Numbered from the stretch's first letter, positions 1-8,634 are shown. The stretch: DNA of 64,000 bases from Cryobacterium sp. PAMC25264 (GCF_019443325.1 NZ_CP080383.1:2418001-2482000), one strand, 5' to 3'. Program-made: numbers and translations. Notes: generated by a model not told the origin, from the letters alone.

Positions 1-1
1 C

Positions 2-61
2 TTCCTCGCCGTCCTGTCCGTGGTGTACTTCCGCCTCACCAAGTCCTGGAGCCAGAATTGA
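2..61 (+). CDS. 3' end of sugar ABC transporter permease (partial)
   Basis: The last 19 codons of a gene entering from the left edge encode a hydrophobic segment followed by a short basic tail ending in SWSQN and a TGA stop. This is how MalF-type permeases usually end, and a MalG-type permease follows at once: its TTG start shares three bases with this stop (TTGA). The pairing suggests the first of two carbohydrate ABC permeases. Too little is present to identify a substrate. Confidence 0.55.
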   Translation, partial: FLAVLSVVYFRLTKSWSQN

Positions 62-960
62 GAAAGCCAAAGATCCAGGATCCCGAAGACCGCGGGATCG
101 TCTCCGTCGCCGACTGGACCAAGCCGCGCATCCGCCGTACCATGCGCGCCAGTCACGCCGTACTCCTTGTCGTGCTGGCGGTGTCAGGGTTGGGCCCGTT
201 GCTCTGGCTCGGCAAAGCCGCACTCACGCCCACGCAAGACACTCTGCGCACACCGTTGGCCATCTTCCCCAACGGCATCGAGTGGCAGAATGTGGTCACC
301 GCGTGGTCCACCATCCACCTCGACGTGCAGTTCGCCAACACGCTGTGGGTGGCGGCCGGCTCATGGGCCGTGCAGATCGTCGTGGCGACCACGGCCGGCT
401 ATGCCCTCTCGATCCTGCGGCCCAAGTACGCCGGCGTGCTCAATGCCCTCGTGCTCGGCACCCTGTTCGTGCCGAGCGTCGTGCTGCTGGTGCCGCTGTA
501 CCTGACGGTGCTCGACGTGCCCTTCCTGGGGATCTCGCTCATCAACACGTTCTGGGCCGTGTGGCTGCCCGCCGGCGCCAGCGCGTTCAACGTGCTGCTC
601 GTCAAGCGATTCTTCGACAATCTGCCGCGAGAGGTCTTCGAGGCCGCACGAACTGACGGCGCGACCTCATTCCGGTTGTTCTGGTCGATCGTGCTCCCCA
701 TGTCCAAGCCGATCGTGGGAGTCGTCTCGGTGTTCGCGATCATCGCGGCCTGGAAGGATTTCCTCTGGCCGTCGCTCGTTCTGATCGACCCGATGGTTCA
801 ACCGCTCTCGGTACGGCTCCCCGCGCTGCAGCAGAGTATCGAACTCGGGGTGTACCTCGCGGCTCTCGCAATCTCCAGCATCATCCCGATCCTGTTGTTC
901 CTGGTCTTCCAACGCATGTTCCTGCGCGGCGCCGGGCTGGGCGGAGCTGTCAAGGGGTAG
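58..960 (+). CDS. Carbohydrate ABC transporter permease, MalG type
   Basis: A 300-residue inner-membrane permease with six predicted membrane segments. The EAA loop that docks on the ATPase is visible near residues 195-220 (EAARTDGATSFRLFWSIVLP). The N-terminus is a charged cytoplasmic tail before the first membrane segment at about residue 33. The TTG start overlaps the stop of the preceding partial permease by three bases, which implies translational coupling, so the pair probably forms one sugar importer. The binding protein must lie upstream of the window. A non-overlapping start further in (ATG near position 141) is possible. The substrate cannot be told from sequence. Confidence 0.88.
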   Translation: MRKPKIQDPEDRGIVSVADWTKPRIRRTMRASHAVLLVVLAVSGLGPLLWLGKAALTPTQDTLRTPLAIFPNGIEWQNVVTAWSTIHLDVQFANTLWVAAGSWAVQIVVATTAGYALSILRPKYAGVLNALVLGTLFVPSVVLLVPLYLTVLDVPFLGISLINTFWAVWLPAGASAFNVLLVKRFFDNLPREVFEAARTDGATSFRLFWSIVLPMSKPIVGVVSVFAIIAAWKDFLWPSLVLIDPMVQPLSVRLPALQQSIELGVYLAALAISSIIPILLFLVFQRMFLRGAGLGGAVKG

Positions 961-967
961 CAGCCGG

Positions 968-1530
968 CTAGCTCGGCTTGACGGCCTTGATGATGGCGCC
1001 GTGCATCTGCGGCGCCACCTCGTGGGTGAACTCCACGCCGACGTCGGTGAAACCCGCCGTTCCCAGCGCCACCCGGTACTCCTGATCGGAAAGCGCTCCG
1101 GCGATGCAGCCCGCATACGAGCCCCGCTCAATGCGCTCGGCCTCGCTGAGCTGGTTCTCGGCCACCACATCGGAGAGACCGAGGCGTCCGCCCGGTGCGA
1201 GCACCCGGAACATCTCGCGGGCGACGGCGTTCTTGTCGGCCGAGAGGTTGATCACGCAGTTGGAGATGATCACGTTCACCGTCGCATCCGGCAGCGGGAT
1301 CTCTTCGATGAAGCCCTTGAGGAACTCGACGTTCGTGGCGCCGGCCTTGGCGGCGTTCGCGCGAGCCAGGGCCAGCATCTCGTCGGTCATGTCGAGGCCG
1401 TAGGCGAATCCGGTTGGGCCCACCCTACGGGCCGAGAGCAGCACATCGATGCCGCCGCCGGAGCCGAGGTCGAGCACCGTCTCGCCGGGCAGCAGGTCGG
1501 CCACGGCGGTGGGGTTGCAGCAGCCGCCCC
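968..1530 (-). pseudogene. 5'-truncated arsenite methyltransferase-like (ArsM) gene
   Basis: The protein from [15 protein letters not shown] onward matches the SAM-binding core of ArsM-family methyltransferases: motif [21 protein letters not shown], then GLDMTDEMLALAR and ISNCVINLS. Family members normally have about 60-70 more residues upstream, including conserved cysteines needed for As(III) binding, and a GCGNPTA junction. Here homology stops near 1527. The frame then runs into a perfect-looking hairpin (1535-1570) and arginine-rich sequence without family character. A GTG at 1654 would keep the frame open, so a chimeric protein is possible, but loss of function is more likely. It converges on the sugar permease, leaving 7 bp between stops. 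Confidence 0.6.
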
Positions 1531-1534
1531 CTCC

Positions 1535-1570
1535 GGACAAATGGTCCCGGTGCGCCGGGACCTTTTGTCC
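1535..1570. repeat. Mismatched long palindrome (hairpin) at arsM breakpoint
   Basis: The outer arms GGACAAA and TTTGTCC pair, then one T-T mismatch, then inner arms GGTCCCGG and CCGGGACC close on a TGCG tetraloop. There is no T-tract, so it is not a classical terminator. It lies exactly where homology of the arsM-like gene ends. Confidence 0.8.
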
Positions 1571-1710
1571 GCAGCGGGACCTGTTGCGGCAACCCTTCGC
1601 GTGCGAACGCCAGCGCCCCGTCCGCCCGGCACCATCCCGGCGGCGAGAGCGCACCGCAGTGGGCCGTACACTGAGCCATCGAGACCAGCAGCAGCGAGAG
1701 GACCAGCGGT

Positions 1711-2124
1711 ATGACGGACATCGGAGCCACCGGGCGCATCCAGCCCGAGTCGACCGAGCACGCCATGCTGCGCGCCCTCGGCGAGCGCCTCGGCGTCGGC
1801 GTCGAGTCGCGTACCCTCACGGTTCCGGGCGGACTGCGCGTCGAGGTGGAGGGAATCGACCCCGCCGCGAGCGTGCTCGTACAGCTCGTGGCCAACACGG
1901 GCACCCCTAAGTCCTCGCATCGCAACAAGGCCATCGCCGACATGCTCAAGCTGGTCTGGCTGCGGGGCGTGCTACCGACGCGGCCGCGCCTGGTCATCTG
2001 CATCAGCGAGCCGCTGGCGCGCTTCTTCACCCCGGCGTCATGGCCGAGCGCCGCCGCGGCCGATATGCACGTGGATGTCTACATCTTCCGGCCGGATGCA
2101 CCGCTGGAGCTCCTCACCCGGTGA
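1711..2124 (+). CDS. Conserved small protein of unknown function, possibly nuclease-fold
   Basis: A 137-residue soluble protein with no signal peptide. The ATG follows GAGAGG at a reasonable distance. The central part has the pattern VEVEGID...[25 protein letters not shown], followed by a strand RLVICISEP and an aromatic C-terminal part. An acidic residue, then a Q/E on a strand, then a lysine-containing helix resembles the layout of PD-(D/E)XK-fold proteins common as orphan genes in actinobacteria. That resemblance is by eye only, and the catalytic set is not complete enough to claim nuclease activity. It stands alone between two palindromic elements. Confidence 0.6.
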   Translation: MTDIGATGRIQPESTEHAMLRALGERLGVGVESRTLTVPGGLRVEVEGIDPAASVLVQLVANTGTPKSSHRNKAIADMLKLVWLRGVLPTRPRLVICISEPLARFFTPASWPSAAAADMHVDVYIFRPDAPLELLTR

Positions 2125-2153
2125 GCCCTGGCCTCCGGAACACCGCCCGGGCG

Positions 2154-2212
2154 CTCAGTGGGGAACTTCGCACGGTTGACGGGCCGCCGCACTGTGCAAA
2201 GTTCCGAACTGA
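2154..2212. repeat. Mismatched long palindrome between convergent genes
   Basis: Outer arms CTCAGT / ACTGAG, a 2-base mismatch (gg opposite ga), then inner arms GGAACTT-c-GCAC / GTGC-a-AAGTTCC with single mismatches and a GC-rich loop. It lies between the convergent 1711 gene and the small membrane ORF ending at 2238, so it could end transcription in both directions. There is no T-tract. Confidence 0.75.
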
Positions 2213-2237
2213 GGGGACAACGCACGTTCGGAGACGC

Positions 2238-2345
2238 TCAGCGGGGCGGGATCCGGCGATGACCGTCCGTGACGGTGGCCCTGACCGTGCAGACGACCCC
2301 GACAGCAGCCAGGGCGACCAGGCCCGCGAAGAAGAAGACGATCAT
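2238..2345 (-). CDS. 35-residue single-span membrane peptide coupled to the upstream oxidase
   Basis: A short ORF encoding MIVFFFAGLVALAAVGVVCT followed by a basic, polar tail ending in RRIPPR. One membrane span covers about residues 2-21, so the tail is probably cytoplasmic. Its ATG overlaps the TGA of the preceding pyridoxamine-oxidase-like gene in an ATGA junction, as other operon genes in this window do, which is the main reason to believe it is translated. No family is recognised. It could be a small partner or regulator of the flavoprotein, or a chance ORF. Confidence 0.45.
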   Translation of the reverse strand: MIVFFFAGLVALAAVGVVCTVRATVTDGHRRIPPR

Positions 2346-3184
2346 CCGGCCGCGTTCCTTGGCTCGGTCTGCCCGGACTCGATGCGGGCCACATCCCCTG
2401 ATTCGGACGATACAGAAAAGAGCTGAGCTGCGTACGCCAACGCCGCGCCCGACACCGGGGTGCCAGCCGGGGTGAGCTCCGAGGTCTCCGGCGCCGCGGC
2501 CGTCACCCGCAGCGGCAGCACCCCGGCCCAGATCGATCGGTCGTCTCCGTCATCCACCGACTCGGAGGCGCCGTGGGCGCGCACCTTCACACTGGCCTCG
2601 TCCAGCGGCAGCCGCAGCACGAGCGTCGCGGCGAGCTCGCGCTTGGTCATCTCGCGCACCTCGGCCCAGCGCCCGGGCATCAAGTGCTCGGACACGACGC
2701 GCATGGCCTCCTCTTTGTCGGCGGCAGCGACCACCGTCGGCACGCCGAACACGACGGCGCTGCGGTAGTTCATCGAGCTCTCGAACAGCGAGCGGGCGTA
2801 GACGCGGCCGTCGAGGTGGGTCACCGTGACCGAGATCGGGGTGCCGGATGCCATCGCCCGGAAGATGCCGCTGCCGGTGGAGCCGTGCAGATAAATGGCG
2901 TCATCCCCGCGGCCGAATCCCATCGGCAGCACGAGAGGCAGGCCGTCGCGCACGATCGCGACGTGAGCGACAAGCGCGTCGTCCAGGATGCCGTAGAGCT
3001 CGGCCCGGTCGGTGCGCTGGCGCTCGGGGGCACGGGTAATGCGGGTGCGGTCGGTGACGGACAGCGTGGCGGGTGCGGTGGCGGGTGCGGCGGCGGGCGC
3101 GTCGGTTCGGGGCTGAACGACGTGCGCTTCGCTCGCGTTCGAGGCGCCGAGTTCATTGGTTCGGGGCTGTGTGGAGTGGGGCAT
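2342..3184 (-). CDS. Pyridoxamine 5'-phosphate oxidase-like flavoprotein, NimA-related
   Basis: A 280-residue cytoplasmic protein. An Ala/Thr/Pro-rich N-terminus of about 60 residues precedes a split-barrel FMN-binding domain (residues ~65-220) with the typical pieces HVAIVRDGLPLVLPMGFGRGDDAIYLHGSTGSG, SVTVTHLDGRVYARSLFESSMNYRSAVVFG and MPGRWAEVREMTKRELAAT. Members of this family bind FMN or haem-like ligands, and the NimA type reduces nitroimidazoles. The start chosen is the ATG at 3184. An in-frame ATG at 3217 would add 11 residues into the promoter region. It is divergent from a MocR regulator, a common arrangement in which the regulator controls this gene. Confidence 0.82.
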   Translation of the reverse strand: MPHSTQPRTNELGASNASEAHVVQPRTDAPAAAPATAPATLSVTDRTRITRAPERQRTDRAELYGILDDALVAHVAIVRDGLPLVLPMGFGRGDDAIYLHGSTGSGIFRAMASGTPISVTVTHLDGRVYARSLFESSMNYRSAVVFGVPTVVAAADKEEAMRVVSEHLMPGRWAEVREMTKRELAATLVLRLPLDEASVKVRAHGASESVDDGDDRSIWAGVLPLRVTAAAPETSELTPAGTPVSGAALAYAAQLFSVSSESGDVARIESGQTEPRNAAG

Positions 3185-3283
3185 CCTACTAGGATCAAGC
3201 GCGGAGTGGATCGGCAACAGGGCCAGTTCTGACCGCTTCGACTAGACCGGTTAACGAATGTGCCGACCGCGGGAGGAACCACG

Positions 3284-4786
3284 ATGAACGCCCACGAGCT
3301 GCCGATCCTGCTCGACCGGGCGTCGGAGCTGCCCCTCGCCGCCCAGCTCGCCACGGCCCTGCGCCGGGCGATCCTCGACGGAGTGCTGCGCCACGACGAG
3401 GCCCTGCCGTCCACACGGACGCTCGCCACGTCGGTGCGGGTGTCGCGCGGAACGGTGGTCGCCGCCTACGACCAGCTCTCCGGCGAGGGCTACCTGCTGG
3501 CACGCCCGGGCTCGGCGACGCGGGTGATGGTGGAGCCGCCCGACGCTCTCGCCGCCGGCGTCATCGGCATGCGCGGCCCGCTCTCCTACGACCTGGCCCG
3601 GGCGCCCGGCGTTGGGGTGCCGCACACCCCGGCTTCCCCTTCCACTCCCCCGCCGATGATCGATCTGGCCCCCGGGCATCCGTCGACCCAGACCCTCGTC
3701 GACCCGGCCTGGACCGCGGCCTGGCGGTGGGCCGTTGCCGCATCGGGGCGCAGCGACTCACCGTCGCCCAGTGGAACGCTCGAGCTGCGCGCCGCGATCG
3801 CCGAGCACGTGCGGCGCGCGCGGGGCCTGGCCTGCCACCCCGAAGACGTGATCATCACGGCCGGCACCAGCGACGCCCTGGCGAGCATCGGGCTTGCCGT
3901 CGCGGCCCTGGCCGGCGACAACCAGCCCCACCGCACTCCGCGGATCGCGGTGGAGGACCCCGGTTACCCCACCGCCCGTCGGGTACTGCGCCGGGTGGGC
4001 GCTCGCCTGCAGCCGGTGCGCACCGGCGAGAACGGCCTCGACCTGGCCGCGCTCGCGGCGCTCACCCCGGCGCCGCACGCGGTGCTCGTCACACCGAGCC
4101 ACCAGTACCCGCTCGGCAGCAGCCTCTCGGTGCAGGCGCGGCTCGACCTGCTCGATTGGGCCCGGGCATCCGGCGCCGTGGTCATCGAGGACGACTACGA
4201 CAGCGAATTCCGCTTCGGCACCTCGCCGCTGCCGGCCCTGGCCACCCTCGATACGTCGGGCCGGGTCGCCCTCGTGGGCAGCTTCTCCAAGACGGTCACC
4301 CCGTGGATCCGGTGCGGCTACATCGTGGCCACCGGCGGGCTCGGGGCGGCACTGCACGAGGTGCGGGACGACCTCGGCCCGTCGGTGTCCGGCGTGCAGC
4401 AGGCGGCGCTCGCGCACTACCTCGGCAGCGGCGGCCTGTCCCGCAACGTTACCCGGGTGCGCCGCGAGTACGCCCACCGTCGCGCTCTGGTGATCGGCGC
4501 CCTCGGCGCGCTGCCCGGAGTGAGGCTGTCCGGCCTCGACGGCGGGCTGCACGTTGTGGTGCACCTCTCGCCGGCCATCGGGGCGGGCATCACCGGTACG
4601 GATGCATCCGCTCTTGTCGCGCACGCCGCGGCGCGCGGGGTGCGGGTCGCGTCGCTGGCCCACTACGCGGTCGTCGACCGGGGGCAGCAGGGCCTCGTGC
4701 TCGGCTACGGCGCACCGACCGACCTGGAGCTCGGGCGCGCCCTCGAGGTGCTCGCCCAGCTCCTCACGAACCCCGCCGAGAACTGA
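3284..4786 (+). CDS. MocR/PdxR-type regulator (GntR HTH fused to aminotransferase fold)
   Basis: A 500-residue PLP-dependent regulator. The GntR winged helix covers residues ~10-80 (LPLAAQLATALRRAILDG and LPSTRTLATSVRVSRGTVVAAYDQL). An aminotransferase class I/II domain fills the rest, with the PLP-binding lysine in VALVGSFSKTVTPWIRCGY and an EDDYDSEFR motif upstream. The ATG at 3284 follows GGAGG; the in-frame ATG at 3260 lacks a site. It is transcribed away from the PNP-oxidase-like gene across a 99-bp gap, so it probably senses PLP or an amine and controls that gene. The specific effector is unknown. Confidence 0.9.
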   Translation: MNAHELPILLDRASELPLAAQLATALRRAILDGVLRHDEALPSTRTLATSVRVSRGTVVAAYDQLSGEGYLLARPGSATRVMVEPPDALAAGVIGMRGPLSYDLARAPGVGVPHTPASPSTPPPMIDLAPGHPSTQTLVDPAWTAAWRWAVAASGRSDSPSPSGTLELRAAIAEHVRRARGLACHPEDVIITAGTSDALASIGLAVAALAGDNQPHRTPRIAVEDPGYPTARRVLRRVGARLQPVRTGENGLDLAALAALTPAPHAVLVTPSHQYPLGSSLSVQARLDLLDWARASGAVVIEDDYDSEFRFGTSPLPALATLDTSGRVALVGSFSKTVTPWIRCGYIVATGGLGAALHEVRDDLGPSVSGVQQAALAHYLGSGGLSRNVTRVRREYAHRRALVIGALGALPGVRLSGLDGGLHVVVHLSPAIGAGITGTDASALVAHAAARGVRVASLAHYAVVDRGQQGLVLGYGAPTDLELGRALEVLAQLLTNPAEN

Positions 4787-4794
4787 ATTGCGGA

Positions 4795-4880
4795 CATCCC
4801 GCAGGCACCTCACCTGGTCTCGACAAGCTCGACCAGCGGGATGGGTGCGCCCCGCCCGCACCTCACGAGACCTCGCTGGC
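4795..4880. repeat. REP-like element next to a palindrome arm
   Basis: 4816-4835 holds the REP core GGTCTCGACAAGCTCGACCA, flanked by CATCCCGC and GCGGGATG, which are inverted repeats of each other. The left flank TTGCGGACATCCC equals the arm of the palindrome at 8648. A degenerate second REP end (gagacctcgctgg) follows near 4865. The layout suggests a REP placed inside an older palindrome. Confidence 0.65.
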
Positions 4881-5064
4881 CGACCCGGCGCGGGAGTTTA
4901 CCTGCGCGTAACAGCAGACGGACTTTCGCGAAATCTGCGCCGCCTACTGTGAAACCCAACGGACCTCCGCGGGCCATTTGCCACTCGACTCACTCAGTCG
5001 GCTGATCACTTCACCCGCTCGCTCTCCTCCTCTCGATCTCTCGAAACGTGCCTTGGAGGCCAGC

Positions 5065-5607
5065 GTGCAGCAAACCGATCCCCGACCCGCCACGACGGAT
5101 GTCCCAGTCCCCGTGCCCGCCGACGCCCCGGGCCCGGCCCTCTTCGACCCGGCCGAACTCCGCCGGGCCCTCGCCGGCATGGCCACCTCGGTCACCCTCG
5201 TCACCACGAACGTGAACGGCACCGCCTACGGCTTCACCGCCAACAGCTTCACCAGCGTCTCGGTGACTCCTCCGCTCGTGGCCGTGTTCCTGGCCGAGAC
5301 CGCCGAGAGCTACCCGGCCTTCGCCCGCACCGACCACGTGGCCATCAACATCCTCGCCGACGACCAGGGCGACGTGGCCCGGCACTTCGCCACCAAGGGC
5401 ATCGACAAGTTCTCCGCCGTCACCCTGCACGGCGACTACGACCGCGTTCCCGTCGTCACCGGCGCCCAGGCCTCACTCCTGGGCCAGGTGCACGAACGCT
5501 GGACCGTGGGCGACCACCTCATGATCATCGTGCAGGTCGACGAGGTCATCCGCACCGAGCGCATCCCGCTCGTCTATCAGAACCGCGAGTTCAGGAAGCT
5601 GGTCTGA
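5065..5607 (+). CDS. Flavin reductase-like protein (RutF/HpaC type)
   Basis: A 180-residue flavin:NAD(P)H reductase-like protein. The split-barrel core shows LRRALAGMATSVTLVTTNVNG, YGFTANSFTSVSVTPPLVAVFLA, INILADDQGDVARHFA and HLMIIVQVDEVIRTERIPLVYQNREFRKL. The GTG at 5065 is preceded by TTGGAGG at ideal spacing; an in-frame start at 4978 lacks one. Its role is to supply reduced FMN to the flavin-dependent monooxygenases at 8801 and 10584. It heads the operon, three bases before the ABC ATPase gene. Confidence 0.88.
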   Translation: MQQTDPRPATTDVPVPVPADAPGPALFDPAELRRALAGMATSVTLVTTNVNGTAYGFTANSFTSVSVTPPLVAVFLAETAESYPAFARTDHVAINILADDQGDVARHFATKGIDKFSAVTLHGDYDRVPVVTGAQASLLGQVHERWTVGDHLMIIVQVDEVIRTERIPLVYQNREFRKLV

Positions 5608-5610
5608 GCA

Positions 5611-6501
5611 ATGACCCTCACCTCCCCGACCCTGGCAACCGCACCCGCCAGCACCGCCGACTCGATCTCGATCCGCGGCGCCGTCAAGATCTACGGCTCC
5701 GGGCCCAGCCAGCACGTGGCGCTGCAGAACGTGGACGTCGACATCAAGCGCGGCCAGTTCGTGAGCATCATCGGCCCGTCCGGCTGCGGCAAGTCCACCC
5801 TGCTGCGCCTCATCGCCGGCCTCGAAACCGCCGACTCCGGCACCGCCGAGGTCTTCGGGGTCACCCCCGAGCGTGCCTGCGCCGCCAAGATGATCGGCCT
5901 GGTTCCCCAGGCTCCCGCCCTGCTGCCGTGGAAGGACGTGCTGGGCAACGTGAGCATGCCCGCCAAGGTCAACCGCCGCGCGGACAAGCTGCGCAGCCGC
6001 ATCCACGGGCACCTCGCCCGCCCGGCGCCCGACATGCTCGACCTGCTGGGCAAGGCGGGGCTGACGGATGCGGTGCACAAGCTGCCCGCGCAGCTCAGCG
6101 GCGGCATGCAGCAGCGCACCGCCATCGTGCGGGCGTTCGGCGTGCAACCCGACGTGCTGCTCATGGACGAACCGTTCTCCGCGCTCGACGAATTCACCCG
6201 CGAGTCGATCCAGGAGCAACTGCTGGACATCTGGGACGAGAACAAGACCACGGTCGTCTTCGTCACCCACTCGGTCTCCGAGGCGGTGCGGCTCTCCGAC
6301 AAGGTGCTCGTGATGTCGGCCCGCCCGGGCCGGATCACCGCATCCGTGGACATCACCCTGCCGCGCCCGCGCAGCCAGGCGATGCTCAAGACCGCCGAGT
6401 TCCACCACTTCGAAGACGTCATCCGCGATCACCTGCAGACCGCCTGGCAGGAGAACCCGATCACCGGGTCCACCCCGATCCCGGCAGGAGCCGTCCAGTG
6501 A
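5611..6501 (+). CDS. ABC transporter ATPase, NitT/TauT (SsuB) family
   Basis: A 296-residue ATPase of an importer for sulfonates, nitrate, or pyrimidine-like compounds. Walker A GPSGCGKS lies at residues 55-62, the Q-loop near LVPQAP, the signature LSGGMQQR, Walker B VLLMDEP and the switch histidine in FVTHS. A small extra segment (RSRIHGHLARPAPDM) lies between Q-loop and signature. The stop overlaps the GTG start of the permease. The family transports small organosulfur, cyanate/nitrate or HMP-type molecules; the exact substrate is not readable from the ATPase. Confidence 0.9.
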   Translation: MTLTSPTLATAPASTADSISIRGAVKIYGSGPSQHVALQNVDVDIKRGQFVSIIGPSGCGKSTLLRLIAGLETADSGTAEVFGVTPERACAAKMIGLVPQAPALLPWKDVLGNVSMPAKVNRRADKLRSRIHGHLARPAPDMLDLLGKAGLTDAVHKLPAQLSGGMQQRTAIVRAFGVQPDVLLMDEPFSALDEFTRESIQEQLLDIWDENKTTVVFVTHSVSEAVRLSDKVLVMSARPGRITASVDITLPRPRSQAMLKTAEFHHFEDVIRDHLQTAWQENPITGSTPIPAGAVQ

Positions 6502-7373
6502 GCGTCATGACCGAACCCGCAACGATCCAGGAGAGCCCCGTGACGGCACCCGTGGCCGCGCCTGCCGAGAAGTCCGCCAAGAAGCCCGGCCTGCCCAAAC
6601 AGCTCGGCTTCCTGCGCCCGGCCTACTGGCTGCCGCTCGCGGTGCTGCTGGTCGCTCTGGGTTTCCTGTGGACCATCACCGCCGCCGACAGCCCCTACCT
6701 GCTGCCGCCGCTGGCATCGGTGGGCGAGGCGCTGGCCGCCAACCCCGGTTTCTATCTCAGCAACGCCTGGGCCACCCTGGCTGTGGCGCTGGTGGGACTG
6801 GCCATCGGCTTCGTCGCCTCGTTCGTTCTCGCGGTGCTGGTCTCCGAACTACCCATCGCCCGCCGGGCCATCATGCCCATCGCCGTGGTGCTCAGCGTCA
6901 CCCCGCTCGTGGCCATCGCCCCGGCCCTGGTCGTGGCGTTCGGTTTCGGCCCGGAGCCCAAGCTCATCGTGACCGCGCTGATCTGCTTCTTCCCCATCCT
7001 CATCAACGTGGCCACCGGCCTCCGCTCGGTCTCGCCCGCGGTGCTGCAGGTCTTCACCACCCTGCACGCGTCCCGCCTCGAAATGCTCTGGCACGTGCGG
7101 ATGCCCAGCGCCCTGCCCTACCTCTTCACCGCCCTGCGCGTCGTGTTCCCGCTCTCGATCATCGGCGCCGTGGTCGCTGAGCTCTCCGCCCCGGGCGCCG
7201 CCGAGGGCCTGGGCACCGTGATCAGCGTCGCCTCCTCCAACAACCGCCTCGCCGTGGTCTACGCGGCCATCCTGTGCCTGGCGATCATGGGATCGCTGCT
7301 GCTGCTCATCATCACCGCCATCGAGGACCGCGTGCTGCACTGGCACGAGTCCCGCCAAGGCGCCACGAGCTGA
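6498..7373 (+). CDS. ABC transporter permease, NitT/TauT (SsuC) family
   Basis: A 291-residue permease. An N-terminal cytoplasmic tail of about 45 residues leads into six membrane segments. The ATPase-contact loop appears as TTLHASRLEMLWHVRMPSALPYLFTALRV. The GTG at 6498 overlaps the ATPase stop (GTGA), with GGAG seven bases upstream; the ATG at 6507 is a weaker alternative. Neighbours fix it as the membrane part of the importer whose binding protein is encoded next. Confidence 0.88.
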   Translation: MSVMTEPATIQESPVTAPVAAPAEKSAKKPGLPKQLGFLRPAYWLPLAVLLVALGFLWTITAADSPYLLPPLASVGEALAANPGFYLSNAWATLAVALVGLAIGFVASFVLAVLVSELPIARRAIMPIAVVLSVTPLVAIAPALVVAFGFGPEPKLIVTALICFFPILINVATGLRSVSPAVLQVFTTLHASRLEMLWHVRMPSALPYLFTALRVVFPLSIIGAVVAELSAPGAAEGLGTVISVASSNNRLAVVYAAILCLAIMGSLLLLIITAIEDRVLHWHESRQGATS

Positions 7374-7502
7374 CGCCCCCGAACCTTCCCTGCCGCCACA
7401 CCCGCAGCATCCGCACCACAGCCCCGTTTCACGCGTACCCGTTTCACGCACCACCTCCCGCATCACCCGTCCCCTCTTCCCCCACCGCACCAGGAGACCG
7501 CT

Positions 7503-8600
7503 ATGCCCATTCGCCCCACCCACGCGTTGGCCGCCGTTGCCATCGCCGCCCTCGCCCTCGGCCTCGCCGCCTGCAGCCCGGCCGACGACGACGCCGCGTC
7601 CACCGACACGGCCGCCGCCGGCAGCGCCATCTCGGCCGACCGCTGCGAGCTGAACAAGGCCGCCGGCACCATCAACTTCCTCACCGGGTACCAGTACCAG
7701 GCGTCGGTGTCGATCCTCAACATCATCGCCGCCGACCAGCTGGGCTACTTCGACGCCCTCTGCCTCGACGTGGACATCCAGCCCGGCACCGGAGACACCA
7801 GCCAGAACGCCCAGCTGCTCGCCTCCGGCCAGGTCACCATCACAAGCGTCGACGAGCAGAACCTCATCACCGCGCAGGACAACGGCATCGACGTCACCGG
7901 CATCGCCACCTACTCCAACGTGGGCCTGGAGATCCTGATGACCGGCACGGACGTGACCGACCTCACGCAACTGGACGGCACCATCCTGGGCCAGAAGGGC
8001 AACCTGCCGCCGGCCGTCGGCGCCATGCTCACCAACGCCGGAGCCGACCTGTCCAGCATCCAGCAGGTCGTCGTGGGCTACGACCCGTCGATCCTGCCGC
8101 GCGGCCAGGTGGACTCCCTCACCGGCTTCATCTCCAACGAGCCCAACCTGCTCGAGGCTGCCGGCGAAGACGTAACCGTCTGGCGCCCCTACGACTTCGG
8201 TGTCGCCGGGTCGCTGGGCAGCCTGGCCGTGAACAACGAATTCGCCGCCGATAACCCCACCGCCGTCGAGGACTTCCTGCGCGCCAGCCAGCACGCCTTC
8301 GACTACTGCGGCAAGAACGGCGAGGAGTGCGTCGGCTTCGCTGCCGACCTCTCCGGTGAGGGCTTCGACGCCGCGCACAACCTCAAGGTCTGGACCACCG
8401 AGTACAACATCGTCACCGAGAACCAGGCCACGGATGCCCCGATCGGCCTGATCGACGTCGACAACGTCACTGCCGAGTCCGGGTTCCTCGTGGACAGCGG
8501 CCAGATCGCCACGGCGCCGGCCGACCCCACCGCCTACTTCGACAACAGCTTCATCGAGGCGATCTACGACGGCACCACCCTGATCTGGCCGGCCCCGTAA
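7503..8600 (+). CDS. Substrate-binding lipoprotein, NMT1/THI5-like
   Basis: A 365-residue extracytoplasmic lipoprotein. The signal peptide ends in a lipobox LAAC at residues ~21-24. The mature protein has the NMT1/THI5 (PBP type 2) character: LTGYQYQASVSILNIIAADQ, GYFDALCLDVDIQPG, NAQLLASGQVTITS, and a segment listing a budget-like trial of the ligand cleft (DPSILPRGQVDSLTGFISNEP). This family includes binding proteins for HMP/pyrimidine, riboflavin, nitrate and sulfonates. RBS AGGAG precedes the ATG. It sits 129 bp after the permease, with a GC hairpin behind it, and probably feeds the oxidation enzymes downstream. Confidence 0.87.
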   Translation: MPIRPTHALAAVAIAALALGLAACSPADDDAASTDTAAAGSAISADRCELNKAAGTINFLTGYQYQASVSILNIIAADQLGYFDALCLDVDIQPGTGDTSQNAQLLASGQVTITSVDEQNLITAQDNGIDVTGIATYSNVGLEILMTGTDVTDLTQLDGTILGQKGNLPPAVGAMLTNAGADLSSIQQVVVGYDPSILPRGQVDSLTGFISNEPNLLEAAGEDVTVWRPYDFGVAGSLGSLAVNNEFAADNPTAVEDFLRASQHAFDYCGKNGEECVGFAADLSGEGFDAAHNLKVWTTEYNIVTENQATDAPIGLIDVDNVTAESGFLVDSGQIATAPADPTAYFDNSFIEAIYDGTTLIWPAP

Positions 8601-8616
8601 CCCGGCTGACCGCAGC

Positions 8617-8634
8617 GCCGCGCTGAGACGCGGC
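8617..8634 (+). terminator. Short GC hairpin after the binding-protein gene
   Basis: GCCGCG pairs with CGCGGC across a six-base loop, 17 bp after the stop. There is no T-run, so it may stabilise the 3' end of the abundant binding-protein mRNA rather than fully terminate. Confidence 0.4.
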
